From Verrucomicrobiota bacterium (lineage in GTDB: Bacteria; Verrucomicrobiota; Verrucomicrobiia; Chthoniobacterales; UBA10450): 37,073 nucleotides of DNA. This document shows, piece after piece, positions 1 to 7,110 of this stretch; the first letter of the stretch is position 1; each line of letters opens with the position of its first letter. The position numbers and the translations under genes were made by a program. The notes under the pieces were generated by a model. It saw only the letters and a list, made by a program, of their open reading frames with translations, ran no database searches and was not told the DNA's origin. Location of the stretch: the NCBI GenBank assembly GCA_003220075.1, contig QHRJ01000038.1, forward strand, positions 1-37,073. The letters run 5' to 3'.

Positions 1-139
1 AGCGCAATTTTGCCTGCTCCTCTATCGACAGTCTAGCAAACCGTCCACGCCTTACGTAAACCGTTCGTTGTCCTTGCGCAAACCCGTCTGCTGGCAGAAA
101 AACGGCGAGCAAAGCAATGACCAAGATCTGACGTTTCAT
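1..139 (-). CDS. Secreted protein of unknown function, N-terminal part only
   Basis: Seen: reading leftward from an ATG at 139, the frame stays open for 46 codons to the window edge. It begins MKRQILVIALLAVFLPADGF and continues AQGQRTVYVRRG, a classic Sec signal peptide with a basic start, a hydrophobic core and an AXA-like cleavage region around residues 20-22. The remaining visible part is basic and ends in a segment containing SIEEQAKLR. There is no Shine-Dalgarno sequence. Instead a TATACT hexamer (148-153, minus strand) lies 8 nt upstream of the ATG, so the mRNA may have almost no leader. The gene is divergent from proS. The mature domain is outside the window, so no function can be given. 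An overlapping frame at 33-260 has no signal-like features and was not used. Confidence 0.6.
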   Translation of the reverse strand, partial: MKRQILVIALLAVFLPADGFAQGQRTVYVRRGRFARLSIEEQAKLR

Positions 140-268
140 AACTGAGAAGTATAACCCAAAAGCCCTGGCAAAGTTGCGGGCCAGATGAAATTTGCTCTCC
201 TCTATTTCTGGCGCAGATCGAAGAATCATTTTTCGCCCCTTCGATCTTAGTTAATAGCATCCGAAATT

Positions 269-1789
269 ATGACAAAAGCTGAAAAAACCGCCATCTCGCC
301 CACTCGGGAACAGGATTTCCCGGAGTGGTATCAACAGGTCATTCGAGCGGCGGAACTGGCTGAGCCTTCCGATGTACGCGGGTGCATGGTCATTCGCCCA
401 TGGGGCTTCGGCATTTGGGAAAACATGCAGCGGCAACTAGACGCCATGTTTCGCGCGACCGGACATCGTAATGCTTATTTTCCGCTTTTTATTCCTCTAA
501 GTTATTTCGCGAAGGAAGCTGAGCACGTCGAGGGCTTCGCCAAGGAATGTGCGATCGTGACCCATTCTCGGCTTGAGGTCGATGCCGAGGGAAAAATGAA
601 ACCGTCGAGTCCGCTCACCGAGCCCCTCGTGGTCAGGCCAACGAGCGAGACGATCATCGGGGCGAGTTACGCCAAGTGGGTGCAGTCGTATCGCGATCTG
701 CCGATCCTGCTCAACCAATGGTGCAATGTAGTGCGTTGGGAAATGCGGCCGCGCCTGTTTTTGCGTACGACCGAGTTTCTCTGGCAGGAGGGCCACACCG
801 TTCACGAGACCGAGGCCGAAGCCCGCGAGGAAACGCAGCGCATGCTCGGCGTTTACGAAACATTCGCACGCGATCATTGCGCCATGCCGGTGTTTGCCGG
901 CGAAAAATCGGAAAGCGAAAAATTTCCCGGCGCGGTGCAGACAATGACGATCGAAGCAATGGTGCAGGACCGGAAAGCGATCCAAGCCGGCACTTCGCAT
1001 TTTCTCGGACAAAACTTCGCGCGCGCGAGCGGTATTCAGTTTCAGAACCGCGAAGGCAAACAGGAATTTGGCTGGACGACAAGCTGGGGCATGACCACGC
1101 GAATGGTCGGCACAGTGGTGATGGCGCATGGCGACGATGATGGAATCATTTTGCCGCCGCGAATCGCACCGACCCAGATTGCGATCTTACCGATCACGCC
1201 GAAGGAAGAAACTCGGGGCCAGGTATTGGAAGCTTGCGACAAACTTGCCCTTCAGCTTCGCGCAAACAGATACGCCGATCTCGCGCTCGAGGTGGAAATC
1301 GATCGACGCCAATTCGGTGGCGGGGTGAGAAATTGGGAATGGATTAAGAAAGGTGTCCCGATTCGAATTGAGCTTGGCCCGCGCGATTTGGAAAAAAATT
1401 CGGTAGCGTTGATCCGGCGTGATCAGCCAGTGAAAGAGAAACAGTTCATGGCAACAGGGGAATTCGTTTCCCGCGCCCCAGAAATTCTCGGATCGATGCA
1501 ACAAAATCTTTACCAGCGAGCGCTGAAATTTCGCGATGCCAATACCCGCACCATCGACAACAAGGAAGAATTTTACGATTTCTTCACGCCAAAGAATCCA
1601 GCGAAGCCGGAAATTCACGGTGGCTTTGCCTTGGCGCATTGGAACGGCTCGCGCGAAATCGAAGAGAAAATAAAAAACGACCTCAAAGTCACAATCCGCT
1701 GCATTCCAGTATCCGATTCCGAACCTGGGCGCTGCATTTTCACAGGCCAAGCGAGTAACAAACGAGTAGTTTGGGCCAAAGCTTATTAG
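269..1789 (+). CDS. proS: Prolyl-tRNA synthetase, short (type 3, archaeal/eukaryotic-like) form
   Basis: Charges tRNA-Pro with proline in the cytoplasm. The 506-aa protein has the class II aaRS motifs of the short ProRS form: VRPTSET near residue 120, motif 2 with LFLRTTEFLWQEGHT near residue 160, and motif 3 with SWGMTTRMVG followed by MAHGDDDGIILPPRIAP near residues 270-300. An anticodon-binding region follows, and the protein ends GQASNKRVVWAKAY, as expected for the zinc/C-terminal domain of this type. The long insertion (editing) domain of the E. coli-type enzyme is absent; length fits the usual 480-510 aa. The start is the first in-frame ATG and leaves a normal N-terminus. A TAGCAT hexamer lies 8 nt upstream and no clear Shine-Dalgarno is present. 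Glutaredoxin and a membrane protein follow on the same strand. Confidence 0.97.
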   Translation: MTKAEKTAISPTREQDFPEWYQQVIRAAELAEPSDVRGCMVIRPWGFGIWENMQRQLDAMFRATGHRNAYFPLFIPLSYFAKEAEHVEGFAKECAIVTHSRLEVDAEGKMKPSSPLTEPLVVRPTSETIIGASYAKWVQSYRDLPILLNQWCNVVRWEMRPRLFLRTTEFLWQEGHTVHETEAEAREETQRMLGVYETFARDHCAMPVFAGEKSESEKFPGAVQTMTIEAMVQDRKAIQAGTSHFLGQNFARASGIQFQNREGKQEFGWTTSWGMTTRMVGTVVMAHGDDDGIILPPRIAPTQIAILPITPKEETRGQVLEACDKLALQLRANRYADLALEVEIDRRQFGGGVRNWEWIKKGVPIRIELGPRDLEKNSVALIRRDQPVKEKQFMATGEFVSRAPEILGSMQQNLYQRALKFRDANTRTIDNKEEFYDFFTPKNPAKPEIHGGFALAHWNGSREIEEKIKNDLKVTIRCIPVSDSEPGRCIFTGQASNKRVVWAKAY

Positions 1790-1836
1790 CGGGTCGGTTG
1801 ACGCCGGTACAGGCGTTGTTTTACCATTGTTTGTTT

Positions 1837-2088
1837 ATGAACAGTGACCTCACACTCTATAGCCGCGCGATGTGCTCATGGTGCATCGATGCGAAGGATT
1901 TTCTGCAAGCTCGCGGCTATACGTTCACGGAGGTCGATGTCGGCCGGAATCGGGCCGCCTACGAAGAGATGAAGGACCTTTCCGATCAAAGTTATGTCCC
2001 GACGCTGGTAGCCGGCGAAGAAGTGCTGGCAAATTTCGATGTCGATCAGCTCGAGAAATTCTTAGACGAGCATCAGATCGAACCGTAA
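1837..2088 (+). CDS. Glutaredoxin family protein
   Basis: Small cytoplasmic thiol-disulfide oxidoreductase, 83 aa from the chosen start. The N-terminus reads MNSDLTLYSRAMCSWCIDAK, with the redox motif CSWC at the usual position after the first beta strand. The cis-proline motif YVPTLV lies in the middle and a final helix (VDQLEKFLDEH) closes the fold. Length is typical of a single glutaredoxin domain. The frame is open further upstream to 1771, but that would overlap proS and add residues without homology, so ATG 1837 is preferred. The stop codon TAA directly abuts the ATG of the next gene at 2089, so the two are probably co-translated. CSWC is not the CPYC of classical GrxA; whether it uses glutathione is unknown. 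Confidence 0.88.
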   Translation: MNSDLTLYSRAMCSWCIDAKDFLQARGYTFTEVDVGRNRAAYEEMKDLSDQSYVPTLVAGEEVLANFDVDQLEKFLDEHQIEP

Positions 2089-2904
2089 ATGCTGTTTGGG
2101 CTTTTTCTCACCCTCGGCGTTGCTGTTCTCAGTGTCGCTCTGCGCAGTTATCAAACTTCGCTTGCGCAAAAACTCGGGGCCTTCGGAATTCTAATCGCGT
2201 CATTTCTGGCAGTTTATTTCATCACCGGAAACGCCGGCTGGGGGGCGGCGGGGGCGGCCACCTGGCTTTTCCTGCCGTGGCTGGAGATCCTCACGCGCAT
2301 TCGCACCTTGCGGCTGCCCAAAGAAAAACGGTTGCGGCCCAAAAGTCCGCCCTCCACCAGCCTGTTTCCTGCACTCGACGAGATCAGTCGTGAGATTGAA
2401 AATGAAGGCTTCGCTCACGTGAACGACGCGGGCTGGGATTGGGAAGACTACCGGCAATTTTTCAGGTTGTTCTATAAGACCGACGATCGCGCCCAGGCCA
2501 CAATTTGCCTGAACGAACAGCACGATCTTTCCTTTTATTACCTGCGCATTTCCTCGCGTGCGAAAGATGGTCTGATCTGGACGACCTGGAATTATCCGTT
2601 GTCTTACGGATTAAAACTAACTCCACAGTTTCGGATCAATCGCCAGCGGCCGGATCAGACATTTTGGCAGCTTTATCAAAGCCATCGCGAATTTCTGCGG
2701 AATCATTCCATTGAGACAAGCGCGCTCGACGCTCTCGATGACGAACGGATGCAAACCGACATTGAAAATGATTTGCGCGAGCAGATCGCGCACAATGTCC
2801 GGGCAGGAGTGCTCAAACCGGCGGCGAAAGACGTGGTAAAATATTCCTGGCGCGGGATGCTCTATCTCTGGTGCCAGTTCTTAATCGATTTGGTGCGCTT
2901 ATAA
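2089..2904 (+). CDS. Membrane protein of unknown function
   Basis: Not recognised as a named family. The 271-aa protein begins with two or three hydrophobic stretches: residues 1-18, about 30-50 around ILIASFLAVYFITG, and about 52-65 around AGAATWLFLPWL. A basic, proline-rich loop (LRLPKEKRLRPKSPP) follows, then a large soluble region rich in aromatic residues (DWEDYRQFF, DLSFYYLRISS, IWTTWNYPLSYG), an acidic/basic helix, and a last hydrophobic patch at the C-terminus (MLYLWCQFLIDLVRL). This suggests a membrane-anchored protein with a cytoplasmic or periplasmic domain. The ATG directly follows the glutaredoxin stop codon, so the pair probably forms a translationally coupled unit. Its end faces frr across a palindromic intergenic spacer. 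Confidence 0.75.
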   Translation: MLFGLFLTLGVAVLSVALRSYQTSLAQKLGAFGILIASFLAVYFITGNAGWGAAGAATWLFLPWLEILTRIRTLRLPKEKRLRPKSPPSTSLFPALDEISREIENEGFAHVNDAGWDWEDYRQFFRLFYKTDDRAQATICLNEQHDLSFYYLRISSRAKDGLIWTTWNYPLSYGLKLTPQFRINRQRPDQTFWQLYQSHREFLRNHSIETSALDALDDERMQTDIENDLREQIAHNVRAGVLKPAAKDVVKYSWRGMLYLWCQFLIDLVRL

Positions 2905-2905
2905 T

Positions 2906-2956
2906 CTCTTCCTCTTCCGCTACCGATCTTCGGCTCTACAGCGAGAAGAGGAAGAG
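2906..2956. terminator. Long inverted repeat between convergent genes, probable bidirectional terminator
   Basis: The arm CTCTTCCTCTTC at 2906-2917 is exactly complementary to GAAGAGGAAGAG at 2945-2956, giving a 12-bp perfect stem with a 27-nt loop; an inner CGC/GCG pair extends it further. It fills the 54-nt gap between the plus-strand membrane protein (ends 2904) and minus-strand frr (ends 2959). There is no clear T-run on either side, so a Rho-independent mechanism is only a guess; it may instead protect 3' ends. Confidence 0.6.
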
Positions 2957-2958
2957 GC

Positions 2959-3519
2959 TTACACTTTCATGATCTCGGCTTCTTTGCGCGCGAGATGATC
3001 GTCGATCGATTTTACGAATCGATCCGTCAATTTTTGCACCTCGCTTTCCGTGTCGCGTATCCCATCTTCGGTCAGGCCGCCCGCTGCTTTCAGCTTTTTC
3101 GCTTCATCCAGGGCCGCGCGCCGATTCGCGCGTACTCGCACGCGCGCTTCCTCCGACATCTTGCCAAGCGAACGGACCAGATCTTTGCGGCGTTCCTCCG
3201 ACAATTCGGGAATGGGCAGGCGAATAATCTTACCATCCACGGACGGCGTTATGCCGATGCGCGATTCATTAAGCGCCTTTTCGATGTCGCGCACGGTTCC
3301 GGCATCGAATGGTTGCACCACGAGTAAGCGTGGTTCCGGCGTGGTGATGAGGGCAAGCTGTTTGAGTTTCATGGCCGAGCCGTAGGCTTGCACATCCACA
3401 TTCTCTACCAAGGCGGGCGATGCTTTCCCGGTCCGCACCGCCGCGAATTCGTGCACCATGAAATCGACGCTTTTTTCCATTGCCATTTCGGCTTCGAGAA
3501 GAATGTCGTCGCTACTCAT
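2959..3519 (-). CDS. frr: Ribosome recycling factor
   Basis: Splits post-termination ribosomes together with EF-G. The 186-aa length is typical. Family landmarks are the N-terminal helix with MEKSVDFMVHEFAAVRTGKA, the conserved ASPALVENVDVQAYGS, the beta domain with LLVVQPFD, and the IRLPIPELSEERRKDLVR segment leading to the long C-terminal helices with ARVRVRANRRAA. The ATG is 24 nt after the pyrH stop, so it should be translated from the pyrH transcript; the pair is a common bacterial arrangement. The gene is the last of the minus-strand housekeeping run and is followed by a strong palindrome. Confidence 0.97.
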   Translation of the reverse strand: MSSDDILLEAEMAMEKSVDFMVHEFAAVRTGKASPALVENVDVQAYGSAMKLKQLALITTPEPRLLVVQPFDAGTVRDIEKALNESRIGITPSVDGKIIRLPIPELSEERRKDLVRSLGKMSEEARVRVRANRRAALDEAKKLKAAGGLTEDGIRDTESEVQKLTDRFVKSIDDHLARKEAEIMKV

Positions 3520-3543
3520 AAAAGATTTTGCCGTGGCCGAATC

Positions 3544-4269
3544 TTAATCGCAAACCACGGTGCCGATTTTCCGCCCCAGCACCGCATCGCGAATATTCTC
3601 TGGCTCGTTCATCTTAAAAATGACGATGGGGATCTTGTTGTCCATGCACAAACTGAAAGCGGTCGAATCCATTACCTGCAAACGTTTGCTCAGCGCCTCG
3701 GTGTAGCTGACCTGTTCATAGCGCTTTGCATTTGGATTTTTGTTCGGATCGGAATCATAAACGCCATCGACCTTGGTTGCTTTCAGAAGCACTTCCGCGC
3801 CGATCTCGCTCGCACGCAACGCCGCGGTGGTGTCGGTGGAAAAATAAGGATTGCCGGTGCCAGCGACGAAAATAACAACGCGTCCGAGCTCGAGGTGGCG
3901 GATGGCGCGTCCGCGAATGAAAGGCTCCGCTACGTTTTTCATTTCAATCGCGGTTTGCACTCGTGTTTCTACTCCAATTTGGGCGCAGGCACTTTGCAAG
4001 GCCAGGCCATTGATCACGGTCGCGAGCATTCCCATGTAATCAGCGGTGGTGCGGTCCATTCCGCGATGGGCCGCGGAAGTTCCGCGCCAGATATTTCCTC
4101 CGCCGATGACGACACCAATTTGCACATCCAGGTCGCGAACTTCTTTAATTCGTTCGGCAATGGCGAGCACGACCTGTGGCGAAATATTTTCCCGCGCACC
4201 GGCGGCCTGAAGCGCCTCGCCGCTTAATTTAAGAACAATGCGTTTGTAAGCGGCGGCTTCCGTCTGCAT
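3544..4269 (-). CDS. pyrH: UMP kinase
   Basis: Phosphorylates UMP to UDP in pyrimidine nucleotide synthesis; bacterial hexameric form of the amino-acid-kinase fold. Seen in the 241-aa product: KLSGEAL near residue 14, [11 protein letters not shown] near residues 53-63, [20 protein letters not shown], and the C-terminal part with [20 protein letters not shown] few residues (MQTEAAAY) precede the first strand. Upstream, 117 nt separate it from fmt and hold a palindromic repeat (4323-4391), so it may have a promoter of its own, though no good hexamers were found. Downstream frr follows closely. The long plus-strand frame across this gene (3388-4227) is its antisense shadow. Confidence 0.97.
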   Translation of the reverse strand: MQTEAAAYKRIVLKLSGEALQAAGARENISPQVVLAIAERIKEVRDLDVQIGVVIGGGNIWRGTSAAHRGMDRTTADYMGMLATVINGLALQSACAQIGVETRVQTAIEMKNVAEPFIRGRAIRHLELGRVVIFVAGTGNPYFSTDTTAALRASEIGAEVLLKATKVDGVYDSDPNKNPNAKRYEQVSYTEALSKRLQVMDSTAFSLCMDNKIPIVIFKMNEPENIRDAVLGRKIGTVVCD

Positions 4270-4322
4270 GGACCGTCAAGATGCCGCAAAGGTACGGGTA
4301 ATGAAAACAAAAATGCTGCTGT

Positions 4323-4391
4323 TGTAGCCGCGGCCGCTGGCTGCGGCTTGGCGGAAGCCGTAGGGGGAGCGGGCCGCGGCCAGCGACTACA
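4323..4391. repeat. Family B palindromic repeat (TGTAGC ends), copy 1
   Basis: An imperfect palindrome of about 69 nt begins TGTAGCCGCGGCCGCTGG and ends in the near-complement CCGCGGCCAGCGACTACA. It lies between pyrH and fmt. Its right end, read on the minus strand as TGTAGTCGC, contains the TAG stop codon of fmt (4387-4389). Related copies are at 7035-7098, 20078-20101 and 28615-28638. It resembles REP-type elements: very G+C-rich, able to fold, with TGTAGC termini. Confidence 0.7.
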
Positions 4392-5334
4392 GCTGAGCGA
4401 TCCGGAAATGCCCACGTAAAAATTCTGCTGCGCTCATTCGCCGTTTTCCTTCAAGCTGAACTTCGCCTAATGACAAAGAGTCTTCCCCGGCAGCGACGAT
4501 CAATTCATTTTCGTTTCGCGACATATCGCCAGGCTTGCCGCTACGATCGACAATTGTCGCACCAAAGATTTTCAACTTGCGATGGTCGATCTCCATGAAT
4601 GCGCCGGGCCAGGGATCGAACGCGCGGATTTTTCTTTCGATGACAGCGGCTGACTCAGTCCAGTCGATCCGGCCGTATTCGCGCTCGAGTTTCGGCGCAT
4701 AAGTTGCAAGTTCATTTTCTTGCGGAAGGCGAGGCGCTTTTCCCTTCTCCAGCAACAAGATTGCCTCGGCCAACACTTCCGGTGCAATTTGGGCCAGCTT
4801 GTCATGCAAGGAAGCGCTGGTCTCATCGGGTGCAATCGCAATTTTTTTCTGGAGCAGGATGTCACCTGTATCGAGACCTTCATCCATATACATGACCGTG
4901 ATTCCGGTTTCGCGATCGCCCGTCGCAATGGCGGCCTGGATCGGCGCGGCGCCGCGCCAGCGCGGCAGTAACGAGGCATGCAAATTCAGGCAAGCAGCTT
5001 TCGGAATTTCGAGCACCTCGCGTGGAAGAATTTGTCCGTAAGCCATCACCACAATCACATCCGGCGTCAGTGCGCGAATGGCATCAATTGACTCGGGACT
5101 TTTGATTTTTTCCGGCTGTAAAAGCGGCAGCCCGAATTTACTTTCAGGTGTTGCACCTGCAATACTAAATTGTTGACTCGCTTTCTTGATCGATGATGGC
5201 GTGAGTTTTTGATCGCGTCCGGCTGGTTTATCGGGTTGGGTGACTACGCCGACCAACTCATGATCACGGCCGTCGCGCAGCATCCGCAATGTCGACAGGC
5301 CGATTTCGCCGGTGCCGATAAAGAGAATCCGCAT
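4387..5334 (-). CDS. fmt: Methionyl-tRNA formyltransferase
   Basis: Formylates initiator Met-tRNA with 10-formyl-THF. The 315-aa protein has the N-terminal Rossmann start MRILFIGTGEIGLSTLRML, the formyl-transfer signature with LNLHASLLPRWRGAAPIQ (Asn-His of the active site) followed by ITVMYMDEGLDTGDIL, and a C-terminal OB-like domain with AFDPWPGAF. Length is normal. The ATG comes 5 nt after the stop of the zinc-ribbon gene, so the two are coupled. The final residues RIAQL are followed by a TAG that is part of a palindromic repeat, so the native C-terminus may have been trimmed or reset by that insertion. fmt is often next to def in other bacteria; no def is seen here. Confidence 0.97.
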   Translation of the reverse strand: MRILFIGTGEIGLSTLRMLRDGRDHELVGVVTQPDKPAGRDQKLTPSSIKKASQQFSIAGATPESKFGLPLLQPEKIKSPESIDAIRALTPDVIVVMAYGQILPREVLEIPKAACLNLHASLLPRWRGAAPIQAAIATGDRETGITVMYMDEGLDTGDILLQKKIAIAPDETSASLHDKLAQIAPEVLAEAILLLEKGKAPRLPQENELATYAPKLEREYGRIDWTESAAVIERKIRAFDPWPGAFMEIDHRKLKIFGATIVDRSGKPGDMSRNENELIVAAGEDSLSLGEVQLEGKRRMSAAEFLRGHFRIAQL

Positions 5335-5339
5335 TCTCG

Positions 5340-5585
5340 TTAGGAATGCAGGGAAATTGGAACCCGTCTTCCTCGGCGCGCCTCTTGCGCCGTGATCGCT
5401 TGCGCCATCATTTTTTCACCGGCCGTGACTTCGCGCGATCCGACCGAGGAAGCGCATCCGGTGCAGAGATAATCGTACAGTTCTTTGTCAGGCAAAACTA
5501 GCAGCAGCCGTTCGCGCACCGGCATGGCCGCTTTGCATTTGTCGCAATAAAGGCTGGAAGCAGTGAAGTTCTCAAATTGACTCAT
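5340..5585 (-). CDS. Small zinc-ribbon-like protein with two CxxC pairs
   Basis: Unnamed 81-aa protein. From ATG 5585 it reads MSQFENFTASSLYCDKCKAA, with Cys14-xx-Cys17 and a second pair Cys41-xx-Cys44 (LCTGCASS). The 24-residue spacing suits a single structural zinc site. The rest is charged, with a basic C-terminus (ARRGRRVPI). Another ATG exists four codons upstream (5597); both overlap the end of the adk-like gene, so translation is probably coupled to it. It sits between adk and fmt in a run of translation and nucleotide genes, which hints at a housekeeping role, but nothing specific can be claimed. Confidence 0.75.
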   Translation of the reverse strand: MSQFENFTASSLYCDKCKAAMPVRERLLLVLPDKELYDYLCTGCASSVGSREVTAGEKMMAQAITAQEARRGRRVPISLHS

Positions 5586-6177
5586 TTCGATGCCCATCGA
5601 CGCCGTTCATGCTGGCGAGGATGTCGAACAAAACCTTCGCGGGTGGCTGCATCGCGTCAACCACCGTGATGCGATCTTTTGGATAGTAGGTGAGCACCGG
5701 ACGGGATTCGTTTTCGTAAATGTCGAGCCGTTTTTGGATTACCTGCTCATTGGCGTCGTCAAGCCGGTTGTCTTTCAAGGCGCGCTTTTTCAGCCGGACG
5801 AATAGTGTCTCCCGATTCGGGCAGGCAAGATGGAAGACTTTTTCCACGTCGATCATTTGCTCCATGATTTTCGCCTGGTTCACATTTCGTGGAATCCCAT
5901 CGAGCACGAGCGTATCGATATCGGGTTTGAATTTGTGGGCCTCGACGGCGGCGTCGATCGCTTCTTTCCAAAGCTCGACCGTGATTTCGTCGGGGACAAG
6001 CTGGCCCTTGCTCGAGTATTCGAGAAAAGCTTTGCCGACCTCTGTTCGCGTGTCGATTGAGCGGAAAACATCGCCGCAGGGACAATGGAAAAAACGCGGG
6101 ATACTGCCGAGCGTTTTGCCCTGGGTGCCCTTGCCGCTGCCCGGCGCGCCAAAGAGAATGATCGTCTTGTATTTCAT
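5572..6177 (-). CDS. Adenylate kinase-like nucleoside monophosphate kinase, short LID
   Basis: Probably catalyses ATP + AMP = 2 ADP. In the 201-aa protein the P-loop GAPGSGKGTQ is at residues 10-19, the NMP-binding part has CGDVFRS, LVPDE and LDGIPRN (family usual: GDMLR, LVPDE, LDGFPRT), and the C-terminal core has NRLDDANEQVIQKRL followed by ENESRPVLTYY. The long LID domain with its zinc or HxxxD motifs is missing: RLKKRALKDN runs straight into RLDD, so this is the short-LID type. Ile for Phe in LDGFPR and Asn for Thr are unusual. It lies downstream of rpmA, separated by a truncated family A repeat, and overlaps the zinc-ribbon gene by 14 nt. Substrate could be another NMP; adk is the most likely call. 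Confidence 0.85.
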   Translation of the reverse strand: MKYKTIILFGAPGSGKGTQGKTLGSIPRFFHCPCGDVFRSIDTRTEVGKAFLEYSSKGQLVPDEITVELWKEAIDAAVEAHKFKPDIDTLVLDGIPRNVNQAKIMEQMIDVEKVFHLACPNRETLFVRLKKRALKDNRLDDANEQVIQKRLDIYENESRPVLTYYPKDRITVVDAMQPPAKVLFDILASMNGVDGHRNESI

Positions 6178-6241
6178 GAGAGGAACTTCTTTTATAAAAC
6201 AAACAGCACAATTTGGGCAACAGTTGTCCCGTACTCTTTGG

Positions 6242-6284
6242 TATCCCGAGCTACGTCGAGGGATCCCGTTGCGCTACCTTAAAG
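6242..6284. repeat. Family A palindromic repeat, copy A1 (half element)
   Basis: TATCCCGAGCTACGTCGAGG, then GATCCCGTTGCGCTACCTTA and AAG: one arm and the central CTACCTTAAAG of the family A element, without the second arm. It lies in the 3' region of rpmA, 7 nt from its stop codon. The same arm and centre are seen complete at 30061-30141. Confidence 0.75.
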
Positions 6285-6291
6285 GTTATTC

Positions 6292-6546
6292 TTACTTCGC
6301 CGCCACCGGATCGACATTCACTCGTCGTCCCGCCCGATCGAAGCGCACGTTCCCATCGACCAGCGCAAAAACGGTGTAGTCGCGACCGAGCCCGACATTC
6401 TTACCCGGCAAAAATTTCGTCCCCCGCTGCCGCACAATAATGTTGCCCGCGACGACCAGCTCGCTTCCGAATTTTTTCACGCCCAGTCTCTTGCTGACGC
6501 TATCGCGCCCGTTCTTTACGCTGCCTTGTCCTTTTTTGTGAGCCAT
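6292..6546 (-). CDS. rpmA: 50S ribosomal protein L27
   Basis: Large-subunit protein near the peptidyl-transferase centre. The 84-aa product starts [20 protein letters not shown], with the usual N-terminal extension that reaches the P site, followed by the conserved core ([33 protein letters not shown]). There is no cleavable N-terminal prosequence of the Firmicute type, as MAHKK directly starts the mature form. It follows rplU by 72 nt, the near-universal rplU-rpmA pair. Confidence 0.98.
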   Translation of the reverse strand: MAHKKGQGSVKNGRDSVSKRLGVKKFGSELVVAGNIIVRQRGTKFLPGKNVGLGRDYTVFALVDGNVRFDRAGRRVNVDPVAAK

Positions 6547-6618
6547 GAGGAATGGTTAATGGTTGATCGATGATAGTTGATTGGGTTCTTCCTCGTAATC
6601 TTACTCTGAATCCTATTC

Positions 6619-6960
6619 CTACGCTTCCTTTTTCGCGCTTTTCTTTCCGACACCGCTGATCGATTTAATTTTCAGCCGGGTCAGCTTGCGCCGATGACCC
6701 ACAGTGCGGTGGTAACCTTTTCGTCGTCGAAATTTGTAGGCGACGACTTTTTTATCTTTGCGCTGCTCGACCACTTCCGCTGTCACTTTCGCGTCCTCGA
6801 TCGGCGCGCCATGCGTGACCTTGTCGCCATCGGCGTGCATGAGCACGTCCGAAAGCACAACCTGCTTGCCTACTTCGGTCTCGAGCAAATCGACATCGAT
6901 TGTGTCGCCCTCCGCGACGCGATACTGCCGGCCGCCGGTCTTGATAATTGCAAAAGCCAT
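6619..6960 (-). CDS. rplU: 50S ribosomal protein L21
   Basis: Large-subunit protein binding 23S rRNA. ATG 6960 gives 113 aa starting MAFAIIKTGGRQYRVAEGD, the canonical L21 N-terminus; 14 more upstream codons are open but do not match the family. Other marks are VLMHADGDKVTHGAP, KKVVAYKFRRRKGYHRTVGH and the basic LTRLKIKSISG. The C-terminus is slightly extended with Lys/Ala (GKKSAKKEA). It begins the rplU-rpmA transcript. The 150-nt stretch upstream holds a family B palindrome (7035-7098), so its leader may carry two hairpins. Confidence 0.97.
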   Translation of the reverse strand: MAFAIIKTGGRQYRVAEGDTIDVDLLETEVGKQVVLSDVLMHADGDKVTHGAPIEDAKVTAEVVEQRKDKKVVAYKFRRRKGYHRTVGHRRKLTRLKIKSISGVGKKSAKKEA

Positions 6961-7034
6961 ACGAGTAATGCTCTCTGGGGAAAAAGCCGCGCAACGTGGC
7001 ACAGAAGCGGTAAGGTCGCAAGTCCAAGCCGATA

Positions 7035-7098
7035 TGGCTGCCGCCGTCTCTGGCGGTAGAGTTTTTCAGGTCTGTCGCTGAGGACAGCGGCAGCTACA
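7035..7098. repeat. Family B palindromic repeat, copy 2, upstream of rplU
   Basis: On the minus strand the element reads TGTAGCTGCCGCTGTCCTCA and ends GACGGCGGCAGCCA, so the ends TGTAGCTGCCGC/GCGGCAGCCA are complementary. Two local hairpins are visible: CTGTC-CTCAGC-GACAG and CCGCC-AGAGAC-GGCGG. It ends 12 nt beyond the rsmI stop codon (7111) and lies about 75 nt upstream of the rplU start, so it would be in the rplU leader or the rsmI-rplU spacer. Confidence 0.65.
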
Positions 7099-7110
7099 AG
7101 GGACAGATAA

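Noticed and set aside
3388-4227. Long plus-strand open frame of 279 codons over pyrH
   Set aside because: It is antisense to a full UMP kinase with all motifs, and its translation is rich in His/Cys/Arg with no recognisable domain.
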